A stretch of DNA of 64,000 nucleotides, taken from Phymatolithon calcareum. Taxonomy: Eukaryota > Rhodophyta > Florideophyceae > Hapalidiales. The position numbers and the translations under genes are program-made. Below, piece after piece: positions 11,437 through 21,773 of the stretch. The stretch covers positions 1,849,445 through 1,913,444 of the forward strand of contig OZ345384.1 of the NCBI GenBank assembly GCA_977006965.1, given 5' to 3'. Each line of letters starts with the position of its first letter. The stretch's first letter is position 1. A model generated the notes under the pieces. The model was not told the DNA's origin. It saw only the letters and a program-made list of their open reading frames with translations, and made no database searches.

Positions 11437-11822
11437 GTTTCAAGCATTAAGCTAAATGCGCGTTCTGATAAATAACAGTATGGGGTTATGTCATTTTTTG
11501 ACTTTTCGATATTTTTACATCTCTAGAATCCCCATTAGCTGCTCTTTACGTACGGCTGCTTATTGGTTAAAATGTCTCATAGTAAGCTATTTTAATTTTA
11601 TTTTGAACGCATCTAGGGTTTTGATCGTTCAATTCTGAACCTGCTTCTAGCGGCTGGAAAAATGAAAAATACAAATTGCTTACATTTCTGTTATCATACG
11701 TTTTTTGGCCATCAATTTTTTCCTCGTACGAAGGCATCCAGTGCAAATAGTGCACATCCCGTTACGCACATAACACCGTGATGAATGACTATAGTAAGAT
11801 TTTCTTTACAACAACCGAGCTC

Positions 11823-11849
11823 TAGTGATTACATTAAATGTAATCACTA
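11823..11849. repeat. 27-nt perfect palindrome upstream of the transposase gene
   Basis: Two 13-nt arms (TAGTGATTACATT and its complement) around a single A, about 170 bp upstream of the transposase ATG. It could be a protein-binding site for transposase or transcription control; this is inference from position and symmetry. Confidence 0.5.
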
Positions 11850-12018
11850 AAGCTTGGGTGTGATCTCTTAATGCCACGCAGCTGCTATTGAAGAACTGTG
11901 CTTCAGACTTTGGCTACGTATTTATGCAATACTTAAAGACCACCGGTAGGGACAGTAGAGGCTTTTCGCAGAGAGCTATTTTGTTGAATGTTGTTTTTAA
12001 GGAAGAAGCCTATACGCT

Positions 12019-14061
12019 ATGGACATCATTGACCCTGTGCTTGACCCAGAGAATATAATTTTGAGCGATTTTGCTCAAGATATTCACCACTGTGCCCCTC
12101 AAAACGATGACACTGCATATGAGGATGAGCCTCCTGATCCTATCGAAGAAGCTTGGGAAGATCATGATATTTTGATGGATTTGGATGAAATTCTACACGT
12201 AGGGGAAGATTGGAACGCTGTGGACGAGGGTCCCGTACTGCCCCAGAATGTAGAGGAGTCCCTACAAAATAACTGCTTGTTGCACTACACCAAATACATG
12301 ACGCAGTGCGGTCATGACCAGTGCAACCTTGAAGGCTCAAAAGACATGGCGTTGGGATTTGCACTGCTCAATGAGGTAGAGCGCGTGAGTTTTGTGCGAT
12401 CGATAATATTTGCCTGTGCGGCTCCCCCAGGAAAAGCAAATACAATTTTTAATGAATCTCAAGATGCCAAGAAATATAAACGCAGGCTTAACGAGGATGA
12501 TCCGATGGCACGTGCTTCCATAGCATACTGTTTAAAAGGCCGTCAAATGTGCCTCCCGGCCTTTGCTGCAATAACACAGCTCTCAATCACAACAATACAG
12601 AGCCACAGTGTTCATGTAAGCAGAACTATGCGTCCAACTGTGTACAAAACTATGCACTCGAAAGCGAGAAAAGGGAAAATGGGAGAACAAAAAATCTTGG
12701 CTCTGACTTTTTTAAGAAATTATGCTGCAGATTATGCACTGGAGTGCCCAAGAGGGCGTGGATCCAAAGATGAATCTCCTGTAAGAATGCTACCCAGTCA
12801 TACAACCAAAAAACTTGTATATGAAGCATACAAAGAGTCTTTTACTAACTTGGTATCTGGGCTTCTTGAGATTCAACCGGGTTTAAAACGTCCAACTTCT
12901 CCTCTGAACTATACTTCTTTCGTACGATATTGGAGTGATGGCATGCCCACACTAAAGATATTCTCGAAAGGTAGCGACTTTTGCGACACTTGCACAACTT
13001 TAAAAAACGAAATCGCATCTCTTGATGATGATTTGCAGTGTGCAAGGAAAAAAGAGATACTCAGAAGCCATCGCCTGGAGGCAGACACAGAGTTCAGATT
13101 CTACAGGTCATGTCAGCTGTTGGCTCACGAGAGCCCAAACTTGAGTCCATTGCACTTGGTTTTCGATTTTGCCGAAAAAGTGTTACTAACAAAGCTACAA
13201 AAGCAGCCAGGGCAGCTACACTTTATAACAGGTCTCAAGTTCGATATTTTTGGAGTTTCGGTGAGTAACTTGAAACGCCATTTCATATTTGGCTTGCCCG
13301 AAGGGCACTGGCCGAATGAAAAAACTGCAAATGTAGTTATTTCAATGCTTCATTATTCCATTGAGTGGGCGAGGCAGTCGATTTCCTCTAGTCCAGTCCA
13401 TTTAAGGCTCCATGCTGACAACTGTGCTGGCCAAAATAAGAATCGATACCTGATTTGGTACTTGACTTGGCGTGTGATATGTGGTTTTGATGAAAGTATC
13501 AGTCTATACTTCTTGGTCGCTGGGCATACAAAAAATGTATGTGATGGTTCCTTTGGGCATGTTAAGAGAAAACTATCGAAAAGCAATGTAAATGTCCCGG
13601 AAGAGATGCTTGATTTAATTGAAAGCAGTTCAAGAAATTCAACTTGCGTCTCTTCAACGCAAGTGAGCTGGAGAAACTGGAAAGTCCTCTTACGTCAGTA
13701 CTTTAAAATTCCCGCAGCTCTCAAAATATCCACTCGGCATGTGTTTATATTTGAGAAGAACAATCTTGCACAAGTAACAGTCAAGAACTTCACAAATTCT
13801 TTGGAGAAAAAGTCCTTATGTTTACTGCAAAAAAACATATCCACTAACACCATCGAGAATATGCAGCACATCGATTTGAAAAGTTCTGCTTTTCTGTTGC
13901 CTATTGTCCCGCTTGAGAACGTCGCCTCAAAAATGGAAGGAAATCGAAAAAACTACTTAGCGGTGAACGTTCTTGATCGGTATTACTCTTCAGATGCAAG
14001 AGTACGAGACGGGTACTTTTCTAGTGTCACTAAGAGTGCTGTGCCGCAAGATGCACAATAG
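12019..14061 (+). CDS. Putative DDE-type transposase (DUF7869-like)
   Basis: An uninterrupted 680-aa frame from ATG, the largest intact gene in the window. The N-terminus (1-90) is very acidic. A CDTC pair (about residue 320) precedes a helical segment. Then come three blocks spaced like an RNase H-like catalytic core: 'LHLVFDFAEK' (D383), 'RLHADNCAGQNKNR' (D467) and 'AGHTKNVCDGSFGHVKRK' (D509). The 'DNCxGQNKN ... GHTxxxxDxxFG' pattern is that of a widespread uncharacterised family I know as DUF7869-like. Flanking inverted repeats support a transposase role. That D383, D467 and D509 are catalytic is inference. The start is the first ATG after stops in frame. Confidence 0.75.
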   Translation: MDIIDPVLDPENIILSDFAQDIHHCAPQNDDTAYEDEPPDPIEEAWEDHDILMDLDEILHVGEDWNAVDEGPVLPQNVEESLQNNCLLHYTKYMTQCGHDQCNLEGSKDMALGFALLNEVERVSFVRSIIFACAAPPGKANTIFNESQDAKKYKRRLNEDDPMARASIAYCLKGRQMCLPAFAAITQLSITTIQSHSVHVSRTMRPTVYKTMHSKARKGKMGEQKILALTFLRNYAADYALECPRGRGSKDESPVRMLPSHTTKKLVYEAYKESFTNLVSGLLEIQPGLKRPTSPLNYTSFVRYWSDGMPTLKIFSKGSDFCDTCTTLKNEIASLDDDLQCARKKEILRSHRLEADTEFRFYRSCQLLAHESPNLSPLHLVFDFAEKVLLTKLQKQPGQLHFITGLKFDIFGVSVSNLKRHFIFGLPEGHWPNEKTANVVISMLHYSIEWARQSISSSPVHLRLHADNCAGQNKNRYLIWYLTWRVICGFDESISLYFLVAGHTKNVCDGSFGHVKRKLSKSNVNVPEEMLDLIESSSRNSTCVSSTQVSWRNWKVLLRQYFKIPAALKISTRHVFIFEKNNLAQVTVKNFTNSLEKKSLCLLQKNISTNTIENMQHIDLKSSAFLLPIVPLENVASKMEGNRKNYLAVNVLDRYYSSDARVRDGYFSSVTKSAVPQDAQ

Positions 14062-14313
14062 CGTGCCAAGAAATTAGATGATATGATAGATTTCTGGAAG
14101 CAGTATGATACAAAACATGTGTAAGGAATCCAAAATTTAAATTTATTTTCCAAAATAACTTCTACACAGTTGAGAAAAATTAAAAACAAATCTTCCCAGT
14201 ACTTCCACGTGACGATTTTGTATAAGTGTAGTTTATGCTAATTTTTTAAATTTTTTTGAAAATGTGCCCTAACTTTCATTTCTGAAAAATGACATAACCC
14301 CATCTAGTTCTGA

Positions 14314-15080
14314 ACACTCTCCCATATTGTCCTGTCCAACATTTTCCAAAGACATCATTCATCTTTTGCACAGTTCTTCTGTGAAATAGAAATCGCTTGA
14401 AATCTTGAAAATATGTTGCGCATTCCCCGAAAAGGTTCCTTATGCCGTTTAAGGGGGGGAATAGTTGATGATTTTATTTTGAGAGCTCCATAAGCCTCAC
14501 CTTGGAGTAACGCGGAAGAGGTAGGTTTTTGTATCGCACCACGTAGTGTCCTACCCACTAATCGCAAACGATACCAATGGCCTCTTGGCACTCACAAAGT
14601 AGCTCTATGCGTCTGTAGACGCGTTGGTAACTTTTAAAATAAAAATGTTCATTTCTTCTTATCACATTTAACATGCGCCACAGCCGTATCCATCACTAGG
14701 AACTGTCCATGACGCACGCATTTCTTTTAAATGAGATAAATTCAAAGGTGTTTTAATGTCCTCATGAAATAATTGCTGCACAAAATTGGAAGTACTCCTT
14801 CATGTAACTGGACGCCGCGCATTCTAACGTTACAAATCAAGTTTGAATAAATTGTTGGCTCACAAAGAGAGAGCATTCTTAAATCTGTGTATATGTGGAC
14901 AAATTTGTCGTCCCAAACTTGTGAGTGAATCTCTCCTGTTTGCATTCCATAGAAGGAAAATAATTTGCCTCATTGGAAGAGTTAATTTCAGCGAGGGTAT
15001 ACAACCTATTTTTGTCCTGCTAACCAAAGCTACTAAAATTCATCGTTTTGGAGTTGAAAAGTCTTCCAGCTAATGCGGTC
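14314..15080. other. Intergenic sequence before the cyclin pseudogene
   Basis: No gene or repeat recognised; only short frames up to about 78 codons. Confidence 0.4.
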
Positions 15081-16424
15081 ATGACAAACTTGCGCAACGG
15101 CTCTAACGGGGAGGCTGAAATCTCTGATTTTCTTGGGCGATCGAAAGTAATACCTGATAAGAAGCGTGCTTTGACTGATGTTGACAGAATTCAGAGTTTA
15201 GAAGAAACTTTAGAAAAACGTTCCATTCTTTCTGTTGCCAAGAGGCCGTTTCCAAGACTAGACCAAACCGACATGGCGAAAAATATATTGAGAGCTCTGG
15301 ACTCTAAGCATCAACGTTATAAAGCCCCAAACCTCCCATTCCACTAGTCTGTGCACAAACAGCAGACTTTCAGTCTCATTGGGAAATATTCCATCCCGCT
15401 ACTTTCGCCAATTTCGGGCAAAACTAGTGACTCTGCTTTCCGACAAGAAGGTACAATTGAATCGTACTTGGATGCGTTAGAGTCACCTGAATTTTCGTCA
15501 ATAAGAATCATTTCCATAGCATATGACATCTCATTGCATAGTGGGGACATCCGGTGTTCGATTCCGGATGGTGTGATTGACATAGACTCTATGCATGCAG
15601 GTGATCATCTTTCTGAGCACGACTTTGCTTCAGAAATTCAAAGAAACATGTTTCAAAGAGAAGCGAAGTTTCTCGTGGACTTCAGATACATGGAACGTCA
15701 GGTAGACGTTACTGAAAAAATGAGGGCTATTCTTGTGGACTGGCTTGTAGATGTGCACCGCAAATTTGACTTGCGTCATGAAACTCTCCACTTTACCGTA
15801 AGCATAATAGATCGTTCCCTGTAGAATAATGCAGTCTCTCGAAAGAAGCTGCAGCTTGTCGGAGTTGCGGCCACCCTTATTTCCAGTAAGTACGAGGAAA
15901 TATGCGCTCCTGTGACCTGCGACTTTGTCTACATCACCGATCGGGCATACTGTGAAGAGGACATTTTCAGGATGGAATCAATCATCCTTGGCCAGCTGCG
16001 GTTTGACCTCACAGTTCCGTCAAATCTGAGATTTTTGAGAAGAAACTTGAAGGCTCTTGGTGCATTGTGTGGCGATCGAACGAATTTGGCGGGGCATCTT
16101 GCACACTACTGTATTGACCTTTCATTGCAGGACGTTGGTATGCTTCGCTACCGCCCTAACGAACGCGCAGCAGCAGATATGCTATTAGCAATGAAACTTT
16201 TGGGACGTGATTTGCAATGGGACAGCACTATGACGCACTACTCGGGCAACTGGCATACGAAAAGTCTTAGTGATTGCAAGATGTCTATGTTCGACATTCT
16301 GAGAAGTGAGCAAGATTCTGAGAAAATCAACAAGCTTACAGCAATCAAGCGAAAGTTTTCATTCAAACGTTATGGGGGAATATCGCTATTTGGTATAAAC
16401 ATGAACACCGACACTCCATCGTAG
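15081..16424 (+). pseudogene. B-type mitotic cyclin, two in-frame TAG stops
   Basis: One frame of 448 codons from the ATG at 15081 to the TAG at 16422-16424, broken only by TAG at 15345-15347 and 15822-15824. A short N-terminal KRALTDV lies about residue 33. The cyclin box starts near 15720 with the hallmark 'MRAILVDWLVDVHRKF', continues 'LRHETLHFTVSIIDRSL', then 'KLQLVGVAATLISSKYEEI' and 'DFVYITDRAY ... ME.IIL', and a C-terminal cyclin fold follows. This is the usual length for cyclin B, which activates the mitotic CDK. There are no frameshifts and no introns. It is a young pseudogene, or the two TAGs are sequencing errors or read through. Confidence 0.88.
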
Positions 16425-18115
16425 CGTACACTTTTTTAGAGCTTGGAAAATGATTTTTTCCGCAGATTAGGACGATGGAGAGAGAGAGAGAGAGAGATGC
16501 GACTGGTTGCGAGAAAATTTCGAAGGTCCACAAATCGTTCAAGTTTAATCGGATATAGATTCTGCACACATACAACAAGAAATAAAGCAAGAGCGAAACA
16601 CATTTCTTTCTACAGCAAGATCACGGAAATCCAGGTCGGTCATTTGGTTTGGCCTGCTACTGCTGTAGAGAAGTGGACTAGAATGGCTGAACCAGAAGGA
16701 AGCAGAGCACTTCCGCAAGGGGCTGACCCTCGAGACCGAAGAGGGATTCGAAACTGTGGTCTCAAGTCTGAAAGAAGAAGCCGATCCTTTCTCGGATCTG
16801 CTCAGAATAAGAATAAGAATCTCTAGTGTCCAAGAGGCACAAGAAATATGAGAAGAAATCAAGGTACCATTTAACCGACAGTTGGGTAGCTAGCCACATT
16901 TACAATAAACTAAATGACTTCAAAAACGGAATAAGGCCTCTTATTTTGCAAAAAACTGCACAGAATTGTTTGCAGCCTGCACCTAAAGAGGGCTGCGTTG
17001 CATTTGGAGAGAGCGCTCTAAAGACGTTCTTCTACATGAATCACATATCCGTACGAAAAATTAGGACTATGAGCTAATGGCGTACAACTTGGAGGTTGAG
17101 TTCTATTTGGTGATGGCTTACGTCAAGGTAGTTGAGTGTGCTTGGTTTGATAGCGTTAACAGAGATTTTGTTGCCGTGCTGGCATCGGTTGTGTCTTCAG
17201 AGCAGTGACATGTGAGAGTACGCAAAATAGATAACCGGGGTGAGATTGTAGCGGATGCGAGTGGAAGCGAGTATGCGCAATACGAGCAACAATAACCAAA
17301 CTTGGCCAATTCCAAAAAGGACGTATCACTAAAGTAGACAGAGTACTGTAGTCGAAATATCGAAGAAAACAGACAAAATGTGAACAAGAGTCCTGCGTGA
17401 TGTTCCGGAAAAAGGTATATGAATTTCTTTTTTTTCATAGCTGAATTTAGGGACCGCAAGACATGTTGACCGCTGCGCTAGCAAATTTTTGTGCAAATGC
17501 GCCTTGACCATGAAAGCTCTAGGTCAAACGCGAAAGACTGTAGCTCGAAGCCTAGTGTGAAAATCGATGTTTCAACTGTCCGGTATGCATTGTCACCCTT
17601 TTTCGGCTTGTGGAGGGTGATTTTCATGCTCTCAAAAATGTTACTAAGGTATCTGCTGACTACCGTGCCAGCTTAAGCTGATCTTAATATTTTGAGATCA
17701 AATCTGAGCCCTTTGCCTATTGCTGTAGAATGTAGTTTTAAACGATTCGTATAAACAATTCAAATTGGAATGGTTCTATAATTAGTACCATTCCAATTTC
17801 TGAAGTTTCAGATCCAAGTTTGAAAAGGGAACAGATCCGTTGCGCCATTCACCAGCAATGTTTCAGGTAGTTGACAAGAAATACCAGAAAAACAAATCCG
17901 TTGCACTTAGTTGTCATCAACGCAAATGTCTGACGAATTTAACAAGAACAAAGCCAGTTATCCTCCAGCAATGTTCTATTTTCCAGGTGGAGTAGCAATG
18001 ACGAGTTTCGGTGACGCGCCCTGCTAAAAAATTGCTCTGAGACCAACTACATTGGCTCCTTGCTGACTTTTGCGTTTGAGACTCTAAGACTCATCGGTGC
18101 AGAAGTACACCCCAT
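16425..18115. other. Long spacer with short repeats
   Basis: No confirmed gene. A charged frame of about 55 codons (EWLNQKEAEHFRKG...) lies near 16680-16850 and may be an exon fragment of unknown family. An isolated AATGGCGTAC (17076-17085) matches the subterminal repeat of the CACTA-like element at 48-53 kb. A perfect 13-bp-stem hairpin (AAATTGGAATGGT and complement) spans 17762-17799. Confidence 0.4.
16478..16497. repeat. (GA)n simple repeat
   Basis: About ten GA dinucleotides just downstream of the cyclin pseudogene; microsatellite. Confidence 0.8.
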
Positions 18116-18388
18116 TCAGGATGACTGAAATTTATTTTTTAAAATCTCGCTACCTTTCGGATGGCGAATGGCGGTCTTATGACAGGTGAAGTTCCGCACA
18201 AGTTGGGGTATTCTGCTTGTGATGTTAGTAAATCCTGGAACCCTCGCAGCCTGGAGTCGGTGATACCCGAGACTTTGCAGTGAGAAGCCCTCAGTGTGAA
18301 ATACTATGTACCGCAAATTTGCGGTACCTAAAAGTCCTGTACGCAGATTCACTCTTGCTTCCTCGGGTTTGTCCCAACCGCGTTCCAC
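18116..18388 (-). CDS. Hypothetical small protein
   Basis: A 90-codon frame beginning MERGWDKPEE. The DNA around this start (GAACGCGGTTGG.ACAAAC) recurs near 22835, so it belongs to the repeated material scattered over 16-28 kb. No signal peptide, domain or motif is recognised. It may be a fragment of a repeat and not a gene. Confidence 0.25.
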   Translation of the reverse strand: MERGWDKPEEARVNLRTGLLGTANLRYIVFHTEGFSLQSLGYHRLQAARVPGFTNITSRIPQLVRNFTCHKTAIRHPKGSEILKNKFQSS

Positions 18389-18436
18389 CTCACAGTTCTT
18401 AAACTGAATATATATTTTTTGCGCTCTTAGGCGGGG

Positions 18437-18610
18437 GAAGCGCAGTATTTCACTGCGATGAGGTTATTTTCGCTCCTTCTCGGAGGCTGCTTCGGATAGC
18501 TGCAGTTGCTCATGAGCCACTTTAAGAGTTTGCTCAATTGACCAGTAGCGGGGACGTTATAAAATCTACTCGACTCCTCATGAGACAGCATCAGAAATTG
18601 TTGCCCCTGG
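18437..18610 (+). repeat. Family B dispersed repeat, copy 1
   Basis: It contains AGTATTTCACTGCGATGAGG (18444-18463), then a 'CTGCAGTTGCTCATGAGC' block and 'CTCATGAGACAGCATC'. Matching blocks occur near 22500-22912, 25228-25375 and 27690-27740. Read as protein the core gives 'VFHCDEV', but stops interrupt it here. Confidence 0.5.
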
Positions 18611-18937
18611 AAAAGCAGAATTTTTAGGTTTCCACGATCGCCAACAGTGACGTTGGTGGAATAAAACTAAAATCACCATTTCTTCTTCTATTATACTCGA
18701 GCCTACGAGCCATCAGCGAGGCATGGAACTATCTCGATCTCTTCTTTGTCTGTTCTTTGCCGCAACAGTGCGTTGGAATGCACTTGCCAGAAACTGAGGG
18801 AACATCCTGCAGCAAAATTTGCTACGAAGTATTGCACTGTAATGATTTTTTTGAATTGCTCTTGGATTCTTCCGCGAATAATCACAGGACATGTGCAGGA
18901 GTTGGCTCGAGGATCGTAGACTGATGTATTGATTTTC

Positions 18938-19951
18938 GAGGAAATTCACTACATGGCCACCAAAAATTGGCAAAATTCACTACATGGCCATCTCTAGCCA
19001 AACTAAAACTTAACTACCTGTACTCTCCCCTAGCCAAGAGTACTATCATAGCTCACTCTAGCCAAAACTACTACTTATTCGTTTGTCAACCCAATCTATG
19101 GGACAGTAAAATTTATTGCGCGTGCTACTCTCTACACTTTAGATCCCCGTCGTAAGTAGCATCTCCGTCATCGCAGGCGGTAAGGTCAACAATCAAGGAC
19201 TGAGCCGCTTTGCCGATGTGTTTTCGTTTCGCCTCGACGACGTTGTGGATGTTGGGTCTCCCGCATGTCTGCGAAAGTGACCAGTGTTTCCGCACGAGGA
19301 GCAGTGATGGGCCCTCATTTCGGACGGCAAGTAGGGTTTCTTGAGCTTGCGGCACGGCTTTGCTACAACGTCAAACGGCACGAAATCATCCTGTACGAGC
19401 AGGTCTCCAGTGACTGCAACACGCGTGATGCTGCCCGCATGCTGTTCGGCCCACGGTTCTGAACATCCATAGGTCCCCGAACCAGTGCTTGTTCCACAGG
19501 TCGAACGACAACCGATGCTGTACCAAGTGGGTGGAAGCGTACAAAAGTCCAGCGACGACGTAGCTACATGTCCTCAGGGCTCTTCAAAGAGACGGCAAAA
19601 GCATGTAGCGCGGTAATCGCTACTAAATGTCACATAGAATGGTGTCTCTTCGCTGCGAACAACACAGCTAAGGGCGCCATTTTCGATCACCTCGGGCTCC
19701 ACAAACAGCTTCTCCGCTCGGACGACTTTTTCCTGGTGCTTTTCGTGTTGTAGGAGATCACGACGTTGACAACGTCGTCAAAGCTTGATCCAGCGAAGTC
19801 GCCCACCTGTAGCACGAGCTTCTTCTTTTCCGTGATTTCGGAGTGTTAGTGCGGTAGTGTTTTCTGTTGAGCGTTGCAGATGAACACGACAACGTGCTTA
19901 CAGAACGCCGTCGTATAATTTGGTAGAGATGGCCATGTAGTGAATTTCCTC
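18938..19951 (-). mobile_element. MULE (Mutator-like) non-autonomous transposon
   Basis: 1014 bp with inverted ends starting GAGGAAATTCACTACATGG and a perfect 10-bp target duplication ATTGATTTTC (18928-18937 and 19952-19961). Long target duplications of 9-11 bp are characteristic of Mutator-like elements. The left end has a tandem duplication of about 30 bp that repeats the terminal AAATTCACTACATGGCCA. The only recognisable protein trace is a zinc knuckle on the minus strand. The element sits inside a hAT transposase remnant. Confidence 0.8.
19193..19381 (-). pseudogene. MULE transposase fragment (zinc knuckle)
   Basis: A minus-strand frame with CSSCGNTGHFRRH, close to the C-x2-C-x4-H-x4-C zinc knuckle found at the end of many MuDR-type transposases, with the last Cys replaced. 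The rest of the transposase is missing, which fits an internally deleted MULE. Confidence 0.5.
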
Positions 19952-19977
19952 ATTGATTTTCAATTGGAGAATGGGCG

Positions 19978-20289
19978 ATGTCAATGGCTGAGATTTTCAA
20001 GAAACGAAAGCGGTACCGTCGCGAACGTGGTCGGTCGTACATGGACTTACAATTCATACTCGGTTCTTCCGCTGAAATCGAGCGTTTGTTTTCTTTGGCC
20101 GGAAAATTTCTGGATGACAACCGGCAACGAATCACGCCTCTCCTTTTCGAGTCCCTCTTGTTTCTGAAGGTCAACAGAAGCTACTGGGATTTTCAGAGCG
20201 TTGCCACTGCTATGTCTAATGTACGCAGCGCTCGTGTTGGTCAAAAAGTTCGGGAAGATGATGAACAGCAAGATTTGCTTGATATGTGA
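19978..20289 (+). pseudogene. hAT transposase C-terminal dimerisation region
   Basis: The 103-codon frame contains 'SSAEIERLFSLAGKFL' followed by 'ITPLLFESLLFLKVNRSYWD', the conserved C-terminal dimerisation block of hAT transposases (S..ER.FS......R..L.P...E..LFLK.N...W). The catalytic part is absent; a MULE interrupts the remnant directly upstream. Downstream AT-rich sequence (20290-20410) with repeated CAATA/GTATTG words may be the old hAT end. Confidence 0.8.
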
Positions 20290-20773
20290 CGAATCGAGAC
20301 GTATTGACAGTATACTGCAATATATTGACGTACTGGCACATAAACAGATACTGCAATAGGTATTGCGATGTATAGTCCTTGCCCAATACCGTACCAGTAT
20401 ATTGCTCCCAACGCCTGTCTCCAGCACACGCATCGCAAGCTTGCAGACGCGTTCACACGGAGGCACGCACTTCGGAACGTGCCTGAACCGACACGTGAAC
20501 CGCGCGTAAGGAAGCGAACAGTGTGAGGAGCTTTTTGGTGCACCGGCTGTCCGTTTTCCACAAGGACTCGTGCGATATCTGATTTCTCGGCGGAGGTGAG
20601 CTTTTCGAGTTGGCAGCCCGCTTTTTTTGTTGACCACCCCCACCCACCCTTCATAGTCTTTTGTAGTAGTAAATCTATCGCAAGGGTTATATGTTGATTT
20701 ATTTTAGAAGCTCCCAAAACCTCAATTTGATTAACAGGGCAGCTTCTCGCTATCTTCCACATTCATCTCTCTA
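20290..20773. other. Spacer, possible hAT terminus and family A flank
   Basis: AT-rich repeats near 20300-20400, then sequence near 20690-20770 that matches the family A flank at 541-600 (AGCTCCCAA ... AACAGGGC.GCTT). No gene was recognised. Confidence 0.4.
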
Positions 20774-21199
20774 CTAGCCTCCTAATATCTCCTTATTCCG
20801 AGTTTCTCTCCCTGTGAGGGCTCGAGTGAGTCGTTTGCATTCGTATTCTGTTTCTTGGTCCATCTTCATGCACCGTAGTGTGCGTTGGAGCACAACGAGC
20901 TCAACCACAGCTCCGTGTCCAAAGTACTTCGCTAAAACTGATTTTTTCCACAAAGGAGCTCTGTTGAAAAGAAATCTCATGCATCTCAACCGCGCCGTTC
21001 TGTCCCTTATACGTAACACTCCTGGTAGTTCATTCGGCTTGTCGGCCGGGATTTTATCTGTCCGTCCCTCTTCTTCCAACGTCCATATTTTTGCAGCTTC
21101 CCGTATGCGTCCTCTTTTTGATACCGTACCTTCTTCTGCTTGTTTTAGAGCTTCTTTGAGGTGCTTCTCTTCTCTAAGATGTCCAATATCCTTTGACAC
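20774..21199 (-). CDS. Family A protein, copy 3
   Basis: A 141-codon minus-strand frame, the clearest full match to copy 1 at 541-1110: charged helical N-terminus (HLREEKHLKEALKQAEEG), VSKRGR, then 'IPADKPNELPGVLRIRDR', 'RLRCMRFLFNRAPLWKKSVL' and 'LQRTLRCMKMDQETEYECK'. The DKPNELP segment ties it to copies 2 and 4 (DKPDEI, DKTREL). The frame is open further upstream towards 21240 without a clear start. No known domain. The plus-strand ORF over the same stretch (20814-21323) is a shadow. Confidence 0.5.
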   Translation of the reverse strand: MSKDIGHLREEKHLKEALKQAEEGTVSKRGRIREAAKIWTLEEEGRTDKIPADKPNELPGVLRIRDRTARLRCMRFLFNRAPLWKKSVLAKYFGHGAVVELVVLQRTLRCMKMDQETEYECKRLTRALTGRETRNKEILGG

Positions 21200-21773
21200 A
21201 TCTTCCAGGTCTTCTTCTCTTCCTTGGTATTCTTCTGCGAGCTCAAGGTACTCTATCGCAAGGCTACAACTACGGCAATCCGGTTCTCCGGCAAGCGGCG
21301 CATGTCCGGGAGGAGGTTCCTAAGAGTTACAGGACGGTGTCCGGGAACTCTAGTAAGGAGAAGCGCGACACTGCTGGCCTTCTCTGGGGAGCTAGACCGT
21401 TGGACGCCGTGAAAGCAAAGTTGCCAAAATTTCGGTTTTTTGTTTTGAATAAAATCAAAGATCTTTCTAAAATCTGTCAAGGCAGACAGTCTCCAAGCCT
21501 ACCTCGCTATCACGGGAAAGAAAAAAGATGGTGATTTTTATTTTCAAAAACAGTTGCCAGCGCGTCTATTGACACTTTGGGAAACATAAGCAGCTGAGTT
21601 GTCCAGCGCCAAGAGCTCTTAAGTGGATGCTGTTTCATGAAGAGTCGACTACAAAGTCCCCTTGAACTACTACATAATAATCCGCAAATATCAAAGTCAT
21701 ATTGCACTACTTACAGAAAGCTTGGCCTTCAAAATGCTGAGAAGGAACAAGGCGAAAGAATGTATGTACTCAA

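Larger units (their letters stand above)
11469..14306 (+). mobile_element. DNA transposon with short inverted ends and intact transposase
   Basis: Perfect 19-bp inverted repeats ATGGGGTTATGTCATTTTT lie at 11480-11498 and, complementary, at 14285-14303, bracketing one long gene. GTTCTGA occurs just outside both ends (11462-11468 and 14307-14313), a candidate 7-bp target duplication; if so, the left end has about 8 extra bases (TAAATAACAGT against TAG). About 520 bp of non-coding sequence precedes the gene and about 220 bp follow it. The superfamily is not assigned: neither the ends nor the target-site length match a superfamily I know with confidence. Confidence 0.75.
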
